The notes beneath the pieces were generated by a model that searched no databases, was not told where the DNA came from, and saw nothing but the letters and a program-made list of their open reading frames with translations. From contig NW_004454207.1 in the NCBI RefSeq assembly GCF_000283155.1, positions 4,359,204 through 4,423,203 on the forward strand: 64,000 bases of DNA, given 5' to 3'. A program made the position numbers and the translations under genes. Of this stretch, positions 23,103 to 33,760 are shown piece by piece (the first letter of the stretch is position 1; each line of letters starts with the position of its first letter). Origin of the DNA: Ceratotherium simum simum. Taxonomy: Eukaryota > Chordata > Mammalia > Perissodactyla > Rhinocerotidae.

Positions 23103-23370
23103 TTGAAGAAGCAGTCACCTCTTCCAGACTTTATGGGCTGATTTTAGTAAGGAAAGATCTTCATCTGTGGGTGGGGACACGCTGCAGCATGCTGTGACCC
23201 TGGGTCTAGTGGTGCAAGGTGCCAAGTGCAGGAGTGTGTGGTGACTCTGGGTCTGAGGGTCTGTACTGACTCATTGGTTCAGGCTACTGGGGTCCACAGC
23301 ATCAACAACTGTGTGGTCCTTGGTGAGCATTTTGGGGGGTGTACAGAGGCTACAAGAGCTGTTGGAGTAC

Positions 23371-23849
23371 TCTAGGACACTGTTACAAATGTGTCTTTTG
23401 TGTAAGCAGATGAGTGACATGCTTCTGTTTACATGGAGCCAGGCAATAGTGCAGGTTGAAGAGTCAGAACCAAGGCAGTAGAAATGGGGAGGAAGAGGAC
23501 AGGTCATATTTTTTCAGTATTTTATTGGCAAAATCAATAATTTGTTGACTGACAGATACAGGGGATGAAGACTGAGGGAGAAGACGAAAGATGGAAGATG
23601 ATGCAAAGGTTTTTAGGTTGGGTGACTGAGTGATGTTGCTGTTAATTAAACTAGAGAACACCAGAGGAGAAAGGGTGAAAGGAAAGATAATGAGTTGAGT
23701 CACTATGTTGAAGATGCCTTTATGAGATGCTTTTGAGATATGCAGTTGGAATCATGGATTTGACTCTGAGGAGAAAAGTGGGGCTACATATGACTTGGAA
23801 GTCATCTGTGAATATAGAAAGCAATGAAACTGTCACCATAATAAATGTT
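23371..23849. other. Non-coding, no recognised feature
   Basis: Two minus-strand frames (23271-23507, 23464-23703) show no motif. The first overlaps the L1 leader end. Confidence 0.4.
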
Positions 23850-24020
23850 TTCAAAGTTATCTAATTTAAGGTCCATAACAACTCTGAGCTGTACAATATT
23901 TTGACTGATGAGGACACTGAGATTCTGAAAGACCAAATAATTTCCTAAAAGCCACATAACTAGTATGTGGAAGAACCAGAATTCAACCCACTCTCACTAA
24001 ATACAAAGTTCATGTTCTTT
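23850..24020 (-). mobile_element. MIR fragment, minus strand
   Basis: GATGAGGACACTGAGATTCT, AAAAGCCACATAACTAGTAT, AACCAGAATTCAACCCACTC in antisense MIR order. Confidence 0.6.
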
Positions 24021-25361
24021 CTTTTGTGTTTTGCTGACCCTCTCTAAGTCATGGCAGTAAATGGACTCTTCCAGAAAAAGCCTATAGAGTGAGGAGAGAA
24101 TAGGCATAATATTGGATGTGATGAAAAAATCCAATGTAGTCCATTTGTAGTTTACATCCCAAAAGGGGAATGTAGATAAAGGGTGTGATTGAGAGGGATG
24201 GTAGCCACCCTGCTACAGTGATTCTCACACATAATAATAGCTGTTATTCTGCTTCCTATGGAAAATTTCATTAGGCTCTTTTAGTGAACGTGCCTTTCTG
24301 ACTTTGGAAAATAAAGAGAAATCAAGAACACTTAGGAAGCAATAAGAGAAAATGTGTCTTGGATCTCCAGCTTCTCAGTTTCAATATGATGCTTTAACTG
24401 TTGTCAAGTGGCCATTAGATTGCCAAATTGGTAGTTGCCCACCAGCCAAATACATCTCTATTTTAAATTTAATACATTTGTAGCTTCTTTTACTATATCC
24501 CTGGAGAAGAAGCTCTAACTTTCATCTTAGTTCTCCTTTTCAACAAAGTGAAATACAAATTTTTGGGTAGACACTGAAAAAGAGAAATGTTTCAGCATTT
24601 TCAAAATTAATGCATTCATTCATACAGTCAATGAGTCTTCATTAACAAGACACTGCCCTTGTCTTCTAGTTGACTACAGTTCAGTTGGGGAAAGCGTCCA
24701 ATCTTTAAGAGTCTTAAATCATGAGTAGTTTCAATAAGAGGCCAGAAGAGAGAGAGTGGTGAAGATGCAGACCAGCCCTTGAGGAGAAAATGAGATGATA
24801 TGATGCAGAGCACAGGTGGAAATATTAATCTACAAAAAGAGCACATCAACTATTCAAGAATAATAGCCAGAGGAGAAGAAAGGTTGCATTCAAAAGTAGT
24901 TTGATGACAAGCAAATTGACGGAATTTGTGTCTAGTGGCTTCTATTATTTTTCCTGTGGAATTTTCTTCTAAAAATCAAGAGGAAAGGTTCAAACAAGCA
25001 GAGAAATTTAGAACAATACTATGTCTTTCATAGGGCTTTTACCCTGTCCCAAACACAAAGATGTCTACACCCAAACATGAGAGAACAGAATTACTGGAGC
25101 TGGGAAGTCAATTCTGGATGAATAGAGGAAGGGGCCAAGTCAATGTAATATGGTCCACGTCTGCAGCTCAATGATGGAGGATTTGATTGGACATAGAGAT
25201 GAAACTGAAAAATATTGAGAAGTAAAGAAGAGTTAACATTACAGATCTGTTGCTTCAGTTAGACGTTTGACAGGTGCCTTACAATACAAATAAGTGGTCA
25301 AGATCTCTTTGAGTACCTAAAAGGCAGGTATTTCCTGGTTTTTACTGACAGAAGAGTAAGG
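24021..25361. other. Non-coding, no recognised feature
   Basis: No named repeat or credible exon. Confidence 0.4.
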
Positions 25362-25400
25362 CAGTTCTCCTTAAGCTTGGTTTCATATTGGAATCACCTA

Positions 25401-26460
25401 GTGTGGTAGTAATCTATTGCTATATAACAAATTACTGCAAACTTGGTAGCTTAAAACAACAAACATTTATTATCCTACACAGTTTTTGTGGATCACGAAT
25501 TTGGGAGTAGCTTAGTTGGGGATTCTGGCTCAGCATCTCTCATGAAGTTGTAGTCAAGATGTCAGCTTGGGCTGCAGTCATCTGTAGGCTTGACTGGGGC
25601 TTCCAAGATGGCTCTCTCACGTAGCTATTGGCAGAAGGCTGCATTAGTCAGGATTCTCCAGAGATGAACCAATAGGAGATATATATATATGGAATTGGCT
25701 TACACAATTATGGAGGCTGAGAAGTCCCAGGATTTTAGTCAGCAAGCTGGAGACCCAGGAATGCTAATGTTATAGTTCAAGTCCAAGTTCAATAGCCTGA
25801 GAACCAAGAGAGCTGATGGTGTCAGTTCCAGTCCAAAAGCCAGCAGGCTTGAGATCCAGGAAGAGAAGATGTTTCAGTTCAAGTCCAAAGGCAGGAAAAG
25901 ACTGACATTCCAGCTCAAGCAGTTAGGCAAGAGGAGTTCCCTTTTACTCAATCTTTTTGTTCTATTCAGGTCTTCAATTGATTAGATGAGGCCCATCCAC
26001 ATTAGAGAGGGCAATCTGCTTTACTCAGTCTTACCTATTCAAATACTAATATCATCCAGAAACACCCTCACAGACACATCCAGAATAATGTTTGTCCAAA
26101 TGTCTGAGCATCCTGTGGCCCAGTCAAGTTGACACATAAAATTAACCATAACAAATGTCTCAGTTCCTTGCTGGCTTTTGGTAGGAAGGCTTAGTTCCTT
26201 ATAACGTGGGACTCTCTCTAGGGCTGCTTGAGTGTCCTGATGGCCATGGTAGCTGGTTTCCCCAAAAGCATGTGATTCAAGAGAGAAAGCCAGGAGGAAG
26301 CCTCGAAGTGTTTTATGATCTAGTTTTGGAAGTCACACGCAATCACTGCCACCATATGCACTTGTTAGAAGCAAGCCACTAAGTCCAGCCCATTCTCAAA
26401 GAGAGAGGAATTAAGTTTTACCTCTTGCAGAAAGGAGCACCAAACAATTTGTGGGTATAT
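25401..26460 (-). mobile_element. MaLR-type LTR, minus strand, itself split
   Basis: The left piece 25401-25640 (GTGGTAGTAATCTATTGC, TAGCTTAAAACAACAAAC, CAGTTTTTGTGGATCACG) and right piece 26153-26460 (CAGTTCCTTGCTGGCTTTTG, AAGCAAGCCACTAAGTCCAG) are the same LTR family as 1296-1893. It inserted into the hAT MITE and was later interrupted at 25641-26152. Confidence 0.7.
25641..26152 (-). mobile_element. ERVL/MaLR-group LTR, minus strand, inside another LTR
   Basis: CATTAGTCAGGATTCTCCAG at the left, an ATATATATAT patch, repeated CAGTTCAAGTCCAA units, and the right end GTTGACACATAAAATTAACC. The reverse complement therefore opens with TGTTATGGTTAATTTTATG. The same LTR type in plus orientation lies at 27029-27460. 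Confidence 0.75.
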
Positions 26461-26560
26461 TTTTAAATCTGGGGAGCTTTAAAAAATACTGACACCTGGC
26501 TATCACCCCTAGACCTTCTGATTTAACTGGTCTGGGATTTTAAAAAGCCCTCCAGGTGAT

Positions 26561-27028
26561 TCTAATGGGTAGCCAAGGTTTCCCTGCATCATATGCATCC
26601 TCTCTTATGTCTGTTAATCTGTAAGCTCTTAGCAAGCAAGCACATAGCCCTGTGATTTTCACTTTTCCAGCCCTAATGTTGCACCACATCATGCAAGTGG
26701 GTGTGAAAACTTCCTTTGATAAAGAACTCAATTTCATTAAAGAAATTTTTAAAATTCAAAATACTTTTCTTAATGCAAAAAAACTTAAGCAATATGTTTT
26801 ACATAGAAGCATGATACTCAAGAGAAAAGCATTTAAACCTAACATTTTCAAAATCATATGTGTTACAAAGCAAGGATATAGAATAAAACAAATACAAGAG
26901 ATTTCTGGCTAAGTACGAAGCCTAAAACTTGTAAATAAAAGAATAAGCAAGCAATACTTTGAGCTTATAAAGGATCAGATACTTATTGATAATTCATGAC
27001 AGAACGTGACCAAGTCTGACTTTGGAGT
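26561..27028. other. Non-coding, no recognised feature
   Basis: The A-rich 86-codon frame at 26652-26912 has no recognisable motif. Confidence 0.4.
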
Positions 27029-27460
27029 GATGGTTAGTTTTATTTATCAACTTGGCTAGACTATAGTAACCAGTTATTTAATCAAACACTAATTTAGATG
27101 TTGCTGTGAAGGTATTTTGTAGGTATGATTAACATCTACATTCACTTGACTTTAAGCAAAGGAGATTTCCCTAGATAACATGGTTGGGTCTCACCTAATC
27201 AATTGAAGGCCTTAAAAGCAAAAACTGAGGCTTCCCAAAGAAGAAGCAATTCTGCCTCGAGACTATAACATCAATTCCTACCTGAGTTTCCATCCTGCCA
27301 GACTGCCCTACAAATTTTGGACTTGCCAGCACCCACAAACGTGGGAGCCAATTCCTCAAAATAAATCTCTTTATACATATATATATATATGGATATGGAT
27401 AAATATGTCTGTATATATCCTATTAGTTCTGTTTCTCTGGAGATCCCTGATTGATACAGA
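27029..27460 (+). mobile_element. 5' LTR of a MaLR-like provirus remnant
   Basis: TGATGGTTAGTTTTATTTAT, GATGTTGCTGTGAAGGTATT, GAATTCTGC-like GCAATTCTGCCTCGAG, TTTTGGACTTGCCAGCACCC, AAATAAATCTCTTTATAC (polyadenylation signal), an (AT)n patch, and terminal CTGGAGATCCCTGATTGATA. It is directly followed by internal sequence, so it is a true 5' LTR rather than a solo one. Confidence 0.8.
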
Positions 27461-27696
27461 TTTTGGTGCTTGGAAGTGGGGTGCTGCTGTAACAAATACT
27501 TGAAAATGTGGAAATGGGGAATTTTGAGGAGCTTGATAGATAGAGCTTAGATTGCCTTGAAAAGATGATTGGTAGGAGTACAGATATTAAAGGTGGTTCT
27601 GGTGAAGGCTCAGATGGAAGTGAGGAACACAGTAGAGAAATCTTCTATTATCTCAGAGAATACGTATATCACCATGAATAGAATGCTGGTAGAAAT

Positions 27697-28101
27697 ATGA
27701 ACGTTAAAGGTGCTTCTGGCGAGGTCTCAGATGGAAATGAGGAAAATATTATTGGACATTGGAGGAAAGGCGATCTTTGTTATAAAGTGGTAAAGAACTT
27801 GGTTGAATTGTGTCCTAGAGTTTTATGGAAAATAGAACTTTTAAGTGATGAACTTAGACATTTGGGTAAGGAGATTTCTAAGCAAAGTGTGGAAAGTGTG
27901 GCCTGGTTTCTCTTTGCTGCTTATAATAAAATGCTAAAGGAAAAGGATAAATTGAGGAAAAGATTGTTAAGCAAAAAGGGACCAGCACTTGATGATTTGG
28001 AAAATTCTCAGCCTATTCAGATAGCAGCGAAAGACGAGATAGTGCACTCTGGAGAGAACACCAAGGGTATGGCTGGACAACGGATTGTTAAAGAGATTGG
28101 A
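27697..28101 (+). pseudogene. MaLR gag-like remnant frame
   Basis: About 135 codons stay open inside the MaLR internal region, and the frame then runs into the ERE at 28102. The residues are those of the degenerate MaLR internal consensus, with a basic Lys/Arg-rich stretch near codons 80-94. MaLRs are non-autonomous ERVL relatives with no functional gag, protease, polymerase or envelope. I see no retroviral enzyme motif here. It is an old element relic with no evidence of host use. Confidence 0.7.
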
Positions 28102-28310
28102 GGGCCGGCTCCGTGGCTTGGCGGTTAAGTGCGCGCGCTCTGATGCTGGCGGCCCGGGTTCGGATCCCGGGCACGCCCCAAAGCACCACTTCTCCGTCCA
28201 ACCCGGGGCCGAGTCCCACGTATAGCAACTAGAAGGAGGCGAACCTATGGCATACAACTATCTACTGGGGCTTTGGGGGGAAAAAAATGAATAAATTAAA
28301 AAAAAAATCT
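28102..28310 (+). mobile_element. ERE SINE (type A), inside MaLR
   Basis: Head GGGCCGGCTCCGTGGCTTGG, B-box-like GGTTCGGATCCCGGGC, body CGTATAGCAACTAGAAGG, GGGGCTTTGGGGGG and A-rich tail. TSDs TTAAAGAGATTGGA flank it at 28088-28101 and 28311-28324. Retained CpGs suggest it is young. Confidence 0.95.
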
Positions 28311-28526
28311 TTAAAGAGATTGGATAGGTGATTTATGGGTCCAATCAAACATCTCAGCAGAAGCCAGGAATGGAGATGGGGTTATCCAGGAAGGATCTGT
28401 GGAGAACCCTCATGTCTAATGGTTCGGACTTCTTCTGAATTTCATCAGAAGACTGACAAATATTTGAGAATTTTAAACCAGCAAAAACACTATCACCCTG
28501 GACTGAGAGGGACATAGAGGAGAACA

Positions 28527-28813
28527 CCATGTGAAGACAGAGATACGTAGGAAAAATGCCATGTGAAGACGGAGGCAGAGATTGGAGTGATGCATCTATA
28601 AGCCAAAGAAAGCCAAGGATTGCCTGCAAACCACCAGAAGTTAGGAAAAGGCAAGGAAAGATCCTCCCCAGGGCCTTCAGAGAGATCATGGCCTTGCCAG
28701 CACCTTGATTTCAGACTTCTAGCCTCCAGAACTGTAAGAGAATAAATTTCTATTGTTTTAAGCCACCCAGTTTGTGGTATTTTGTTACAACAGCCCTAGG
28801 AAATGAATACAGG
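28527..28813 (+). mobile_element. MLT1 LTR, 3' two-thirds
   Basis: Joins the MaLR internal text mid-LTR (CACCATGTGAAGACAGAG). It continues with TCTATAAGCCAAAGAAAG, GCCAGCACCTTGATTTCAGA, TCTAGCCTCCAGAACTGTAA, AATAAATTTCTATTGTTT and final AGGAAATGAATACAG. This LTR type differs from the one at the 5' end of the same remnant. Confidence 0.8.
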
Positions 28814-29636
28814 AAGCATCGAAAATAGATGTTGACTAGCTGAAATCTCCTCTTACATTGAACCTACATATACTCTGTACCTGCTTTGGGGAACAAAGAT
28901 AAATGTTTTAATTTAACAAACAGTTAGATTAAATTAACTAAATAATTAAATAATTTCATTTAAAACTTGGTTTAAGACATATTTGAAAGTTATATTACGT
29001 GTCATTTTGGCCTGTTTCTATCTTCCTTGATCTCTAATTTCCTCCCTTTCCCTCTTGCATGGTTGCAAAAATGCCAAACAATATTTTTGCATGTGAAATC
29101 CAATGGAATAAACAACAGTGTTCTCTTGACAAACATCACTGCTCATTAGTAAGGGATTTAAATTCTGCACGGGCTCTGTTTACACATTCAGCTGCTAATT
29201 GTCAGTCAGTTTGATATGCACAGTGAACAACCACAGTGGTGGAAATTACCAGAGTAGAAGCACCACATTGATTAGACTGACCCCCAGTGTGGCTGCTGGA
29301 AGTGTTCTCAAATGGTGGAGCCATAGCACAGGCTTCCAAATCCCTGTGACCAAAGTCACTGGAACTTAAAGGTCATCAGCCATTCCAGTCTCTGAGTTTG
29401 TGCTCTGTTAATCAGGCAACTTTATTCAGCTCTTGGAAGAGTCAGAATTGAGTTGCATTGCCCACTTTCTTTCAGTTCTTTAAAATGCAAGGAATTCTAT
29501 TCATCAGATCCTATTAACCATGCATGGCTCCCTCCCACAAACAGCTGTTTCTTGGTAGGGCCTTTGGAAATGTGGCCTATCTTCATCTACATACAAGCAT
29601 ATACCTGAATGAAAAGGAGGCAGCTTTGGCAATAGG
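28814..29636. other. Non-coding, no recognised feature
   Basis: No named repeat or credible exon. Confidence 0.4.
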
Positions 29637-29910
29637 ATTCCTCAGACTACGAGTCATGACCCATTGGTGAATTGTGAAATCATTTGATGAGTCATAACCA
29701 GAATTTTTTAAAAAGCAAAATAGGACAGGATATACTAATTAGAATAGAAAATATCAGAATGCTTGCCATGTAGTAAAGGTAACTATTTCATGAACCTTTT
29801 TTTTACTTGTCGTTTTCACATACGTTTACGTATGTGTTTATGTGATCATAACAAAACTGTATCTCCTTCTGGGGGTCATGTTTTTAAAAGTTTGAAAAAC
29901 ATAGTTCTAG
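29637..29910 (+). mobile_element. hAT-Charlie-type DNA element
   Basis: GACCCATTGGTGAATTGTGA, GAATAGAAAATATCAGAATG, TTTTTTTACTTGTCGTTTTC and the end GGGGGTCATG...AAGTTTGAAAAACATAG follow the order of a non-autonomous hAT family whose termini read CAGTGGTTCCC / GAGAAACACTG. The following 29911-30312 is unrecognised. Confidence 0.65.
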
Positions 29911-30312
29911 GGCGTGATCATGATTTCTGAATTCCCTTCAGTCTAAAAATGACCACTGGCCCCTTGCACAGTTAACACAGCCATTGCTCCTCCACTTCTT
30001 TTTATTAACACCATGTCCTCAGGCCAACAGCACTGGCACCTGCTAGAAAAAAATGAATTCCAAAGACTCCAGTCCCTAGGAAACACAAAGAAAAGGGCAA
30101 AATGGACAATAAGAAGATCTTTGTGGTTTGCTCTCCTTTAAGAGCCCTGTGATTTCCTTGAAATCTAGGGAATCTGGCCACATAACTTGTCTTCCTTTCT
30201 CTGTTGGGGTGTATTTAGGTGCTAGGGTCAAAGATAAATGGATCATGGGTCCTCCTTAAGAGTCCTGCTCTCAGACTGATAGCAAAGAGGAACATTTCAG
30301 ATAATATCATTG

Positions 30313-30571
30313 TGAGCCAACCCTGATGACCTAGTGGTTAAAGTTCGGCACTCTCACTGCTTCGGCGACCCGGGTTTGTTTCCTAGTTGCGGAACCATAC
30401 CACCTGTCTGTCAGTTGCCATGCTGTGGTGGTGGCTCACATAGAAGAACTAGAAAGACTTACAACTAGAATATAAAAGCAAGCACGGGGGCTCTGGGGAG
30501 AGAAAAACAAAAAGAAGGAGATTGGCAACAGATGTTAGCTCAGGATGAATCCTTCCTTGCAAAAAAAAAGA
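30313..30571 (+). mobile_element. ERE SINE (type C head)
   Basis: Head GAGCCAACCCTGATGACCTA, a divergent centre (GAACCATACCACCTGTCTGT, GTGGCTCACATAGAAGAACT), GGGGCTCTGGGGA, and a single GATGTTAGCTCAGGATG tail module. TSDs AGATAATATCATTG flank it at 30299-30312 and 30572-30585. It forms a subgroup with the minus-strand copy at 50293-50548. Confidence 0.9.
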
Positions 30572-30659
30572 AGATAATATCATTGCAAGGCAATGTTGTA
30601 AGTGCTTTGGCGAAGGTGGGATTAAGAAAACCAGGGTAGCTGCTACCAAGAATAAGATG

Positions 30660-30970
30660 TTCTTAAAAGATAACTAGGAGTTTCCCAGTCAGAGGAGAGG
30701 AGGAAGGACACTCCAGGCAGAGAGAATGAAATATGCAGGGTACATAAAAGGAATGGCAGATCCATGGAACTTGGTATATTATAGGATGGCATGGCATCAT
30801 ATGATGCAGCTGAAACAATGGGTCATATGGCAGAATGGTGGACCATGGGGTAAGGAGAGAAGGCAGAGATCAGGTCATAGACAGAAAGCCTTGGGGGCTA
30901 TACTAAAGAGTTCAGACATCATCCTCTAGTCATGGGAAACCACAGAGCAGTCTTAAGTTGTAAAAAGAAA
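30660..30970 (+). mobile_element. Ancient interspersed repeat, family unnamed here
   Basis: The wording (GAGGAAGGACACTCCAGGCA near 30700, then an acquired-gain block with AGAAAGCCTTGGGGGC and GAGTTCAGACATCATCC) is that of a widespread mammalian repeat. A second copy lies at 58540-58985. I do not trust my memory of its family name. The frame at 30726-30929 is a by-product. Confidence 0.45.
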
Positions 30971-32807
30971 ACCAGACTTGCAACACAGAGGGTCATTTTG
31001 TAAGGAGGATAAGGCCAATTGCTGAGATCGGGGGTGGTAAGCTGTTTGGAGGCGGGAAAGTTCAATAGAATACTATTCCCATAGACCAGATAAGACATGG
31101 TGGGGACCTTAATTAAAATGGTAGGAAAGCAGAAGAGAGAACGGAAATAAGAGATTGAAGAGATAGAATCAAGAAAATTTGGAGACTGGTGAAGAAGCAG
31201 GAGAAGTCTTAGATAACTCCCATCCTTCTCAATTGGGTGTCTAGGTGAGTGGTGGTACTATCCATCAGGACAGGAACGTGGGAGGAGAAGCAACTCTGTG
31301 GGAGAGAATTAGTTCAGTTTGGGCCAAATTGAATTAATGTGCCTGTAGGACAGCCGAGTGAATTAGGATGTTAGATAATTGGATCTGGTACCCTCTTTCT
31401 TTTGTTTTCTAAGCTGAAGTGCAATCAAACAACCCAAGAAATGTACAGGCCTTCAGTCAATCAACTCTTTCCTTTACCAGGTAGTAGTTTCTACCACGGT
31501 CCTTGCAAAAGTATTCAGAAGAAGAAAAGACTCAGTATGCACCAAATACAAGAAATTTTGGAAAAAGTAGGACACCGATGCTGGTATCTTCAGATATAGG
31601 TACTGGTGAGACTTGAATAAATGCTATTCATTCCAGTATATGACAACCAAGCTTCATTTTGAGAGCCAAGATGTTTGCAATGGTGGAAAAGACTCAGTCA
31701 GGCCATGCCATGCCCTGATCTCACAAATTTGTCTCTGACTCCAAGAAACCTACTGTTTTGTATACACCAAAAAGACTTGGTTATGAACCATTCAGGCTCA
31801 AGCTCTCCTAAAGGGAGTGACTTTTATTCCTAGGGACAAGGTGTGCAGGTCACCCAAAGATTTCAAGACCTGTCTGTCAATTAACCACAGGCATGTATGG
31901 TGCTGGGGTGAAGCAGAAATGCTACTCGGATTTCAGCAATAAACTTGGTGCCAGCAAATATTATTGCAGGATAATACTCCAGTTTAATCTATGTCTTAAA
32001 GATCTCAGGAATTCCTTTCACCACTCAATATTTTAAAATGATCACCATGTGTTTCTTCACTAATGAAGAAATTACATTTTGAAATGCCTTTCTGAGTTAA
32101 ATTACCTAGTAATAACTCTTGGGGTGTGTGTACTTTGGGCAGGGGCAGGAGTGGGTGGAAGAGTGTTAGGGAGGAGAGGAAACTCGTGCCAAGTTTTTTT
32201 TTGAGGGTGGAGATTGCATAGACATCAGTAAAATTAAAATAAGAAAAATTAAAGTGTCAGAAGTGAAAATTTAGCACGTTTCTGGCTTCAAATACCACAC
32301 TTGTTTTTCATCCACATCATGTAGAGATAACAAAGATATAATTCTGCTAATGTCAGTTAGATATCATCTTCTTTTCCAAGCTCATTACTCACCTCAATCT
32401 CTTTGCAGATTGTTAAAGAGCTTCCTGCCTCTGCCAATTTTGACAGGGTACCTTGTAAAAGTAGAGCAAACTCAAAATGCTAGGGCTGCTTCTCATCTCC
32501 ACTCCATTTAACAGAGCTAAGAAATCAAAGGCTACAGTTTGGCAAAAGGGACTAGATTTGTGTTTCCCTAATCTATAGCTCCAGTCCTGACACCACCCAA
32601 GCTCCAGTACTGACTTTTTAGTGGCTTTTCTATGTCACTCTGCCCACTCAAACTCCACATGCTTAAATTGTATTTATCATCTCCTCCTTCTCACCCTACT
32701 GGCTGCCACTTCTCCCTTTTGTCTCTGAGTCCACCCTTCGTGAATTCTCCTGATCCCCAAAAAAGTAGACGTGTGAGTCTCACTCATAGGCTACATGATT
32801 CACTCTT
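30971..32807. other. Non-coding, no recognised feature
   Basis: Nothing nameable. The frame at 31402-31599 is unsupported. Positions 32630-32780 are pyrimidine-rich and may be the start of the L2 that continues after the ERE. Confidence 0.4.
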
Positions 32808-33020
32808 TTTTTTTTTTTTTAAAGATTTTATTTATTTATTTTTCCCCCAAAGCCCCAGTAGATAGTTGTGTGTCATAGCTGCACATCCTTCTAGTTGCTG
32901 TATGTGGGACGCGGCCTCAGCATGGCCGGAGAAGCAGCGCGTCGGTGCGCGCCCGGGATCCGAACCCGGGTCGCCAGCAGTGGAGCGCACTCACTTAACC
33001 ACCAAGCCACGGGGCCGGCC
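32808..33020 (-). mobile_element. ERE SINE (type A), minus strand
   Basis: The plus strand shows a long T run, CCAAAGCCCCAGTAGATAG, ATCCTTCTAGTTGCTGTATG, GGGATCCGAACCCGGGTC and terminal AAGCCACGGGGCCGGCC. A perfect 14-bp TSD CATGATTCACTCTT flanks it at 32794-32807 and 33021-33034. CpG-rich and little diverged. Confidence 0.97.
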
Positions 33021-33129
33021 CATGATTCACTCTTAAACACCAATTTTTCACCTCTTGATTTATATTTGTCCTTTAGTGATGTCATGACCCTCAAGAACAC
33101 TCAAAACCAATCGTGCTAAATCTGTGGGT

Positions 33130-33760
33130 GCTGGTGTCTGTGGGTCTACAGCTGCCTACTTGACAGCTTCAAGGGGGTGTCATTGATACCTCAAACTAAC
33201 CATGGGCATAACTGAATCCATGGTTTCCTCTACCCCCACTACAAAGTGCCTCTCCTTCCTTGTTCCCTTATCTCGGAGAGTGCACCATTACCCCTTAAAT
33301 TGCTCAAGCCAGGTTCATCCTCTCACTGACTCATCTGCCCATCCAGCTGCCAAGCCCCTTCAATCCCACCTTCTCAATAGCTCTCAAATCCATTTTGCTC
33401 CATTACCCTTGCCCTGCCTTACCCCAGGCATTTTATATTTCCTTTTGGAGTAAAAGTCTTATAACTGTTCTCCCTGACTCCACTCTGACTGTGACTCTCT
33501 GACCAAAGCCTGAGTGATCTTTCTAGAATGTAGTTTTGAGCATGACATTCTGCTCTTTTACATCTTTAAAAAGCTTCCTTCTGCCCACAAGATACTTCCC
33601 AAGAACCTCCATTACATGGCCCATTCTGATCACTCCGATCCCATCAACTATAACTCAACAACTCTCCTGTACTCTCAAATGCTACCCTTCCTGCCCACAA
33701 AGTTGTCTACTCCTTATGCTTCTCAAATGCCTTGACACTTTACATCACTTTCTCCTCATT
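33130..33760 (+). mobile_element. L2 fragment
   Basis: Pyrimidine-rich L2 late-ORF and 3' wording: TAACTGAATCCATGGTTTCC, AGGTTCATCCTCTCACTGAC, TGTAGTTTTGAGCATGACAT, TCCATTACATGGCCCATTCT. The short frames on the plus strand here are L2 by-products. Confidence 0.6.

Larger units (their letters stand above)
21554..23370 (-). mobile_element. L1 fragment, minus strand: ORF2 start, ORF1 and part of 5' leader
   Basis: Read on the minus strand, it runs from leader (near 23370) through ORF1 to the start of ORF2 and stops at about 21554. Parallel text recurs in the same order in the L1 at 48-53.4 kb, for example ACAATTTACATCTTTTTATA and GAATTCTTTGTCAGGCAATT. The 3' two-thirds of the element is absent. 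Since retrotransposition truncates 5' ends, the loss of the 3' end must be secondary. A later ERE sits at 21701-21959. Confidence 0.85.
25362..26560 (+). mobile_element. hAT-Charlie MITE split by nested LTRs
   Basis: The left piece 25362-25400 (CAGTTCTCCTTAAGCTTGG, TTGGAATCACCTA) and right piece about 26462-26560 (CTGGGGAGCTTTAAAAAATA, CCAGGTGATTCTAATGGG) are consecutive parts of one element. They are separated by about 1.06 kb of inserted LTR sequence. Confidence 0.7.
27461..28526 (+). mobile_element. MaLR internal region
   Basis: Begins TTTTGGTGCTTGGAAGTGG immediately after the LTR. It continues through text typical of the THE1/MST/MLT1 internal consensus (TGCTGTAACAAATACTTGAA, GTTATAAAGTGGTAAAGAAC, CAGGAAGGATCTGTGGAGA, GAAGACTGACAAATATTTG). 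About 27585-27625 and 27690-27735 repeat each other (AAAGGTGGTTCTGGTGAAGG versus AAAGGTGCTTCTGGCGAGGT), a local duplication. An ERE interrupts it at 28102-28310. Confidence 0.85.
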
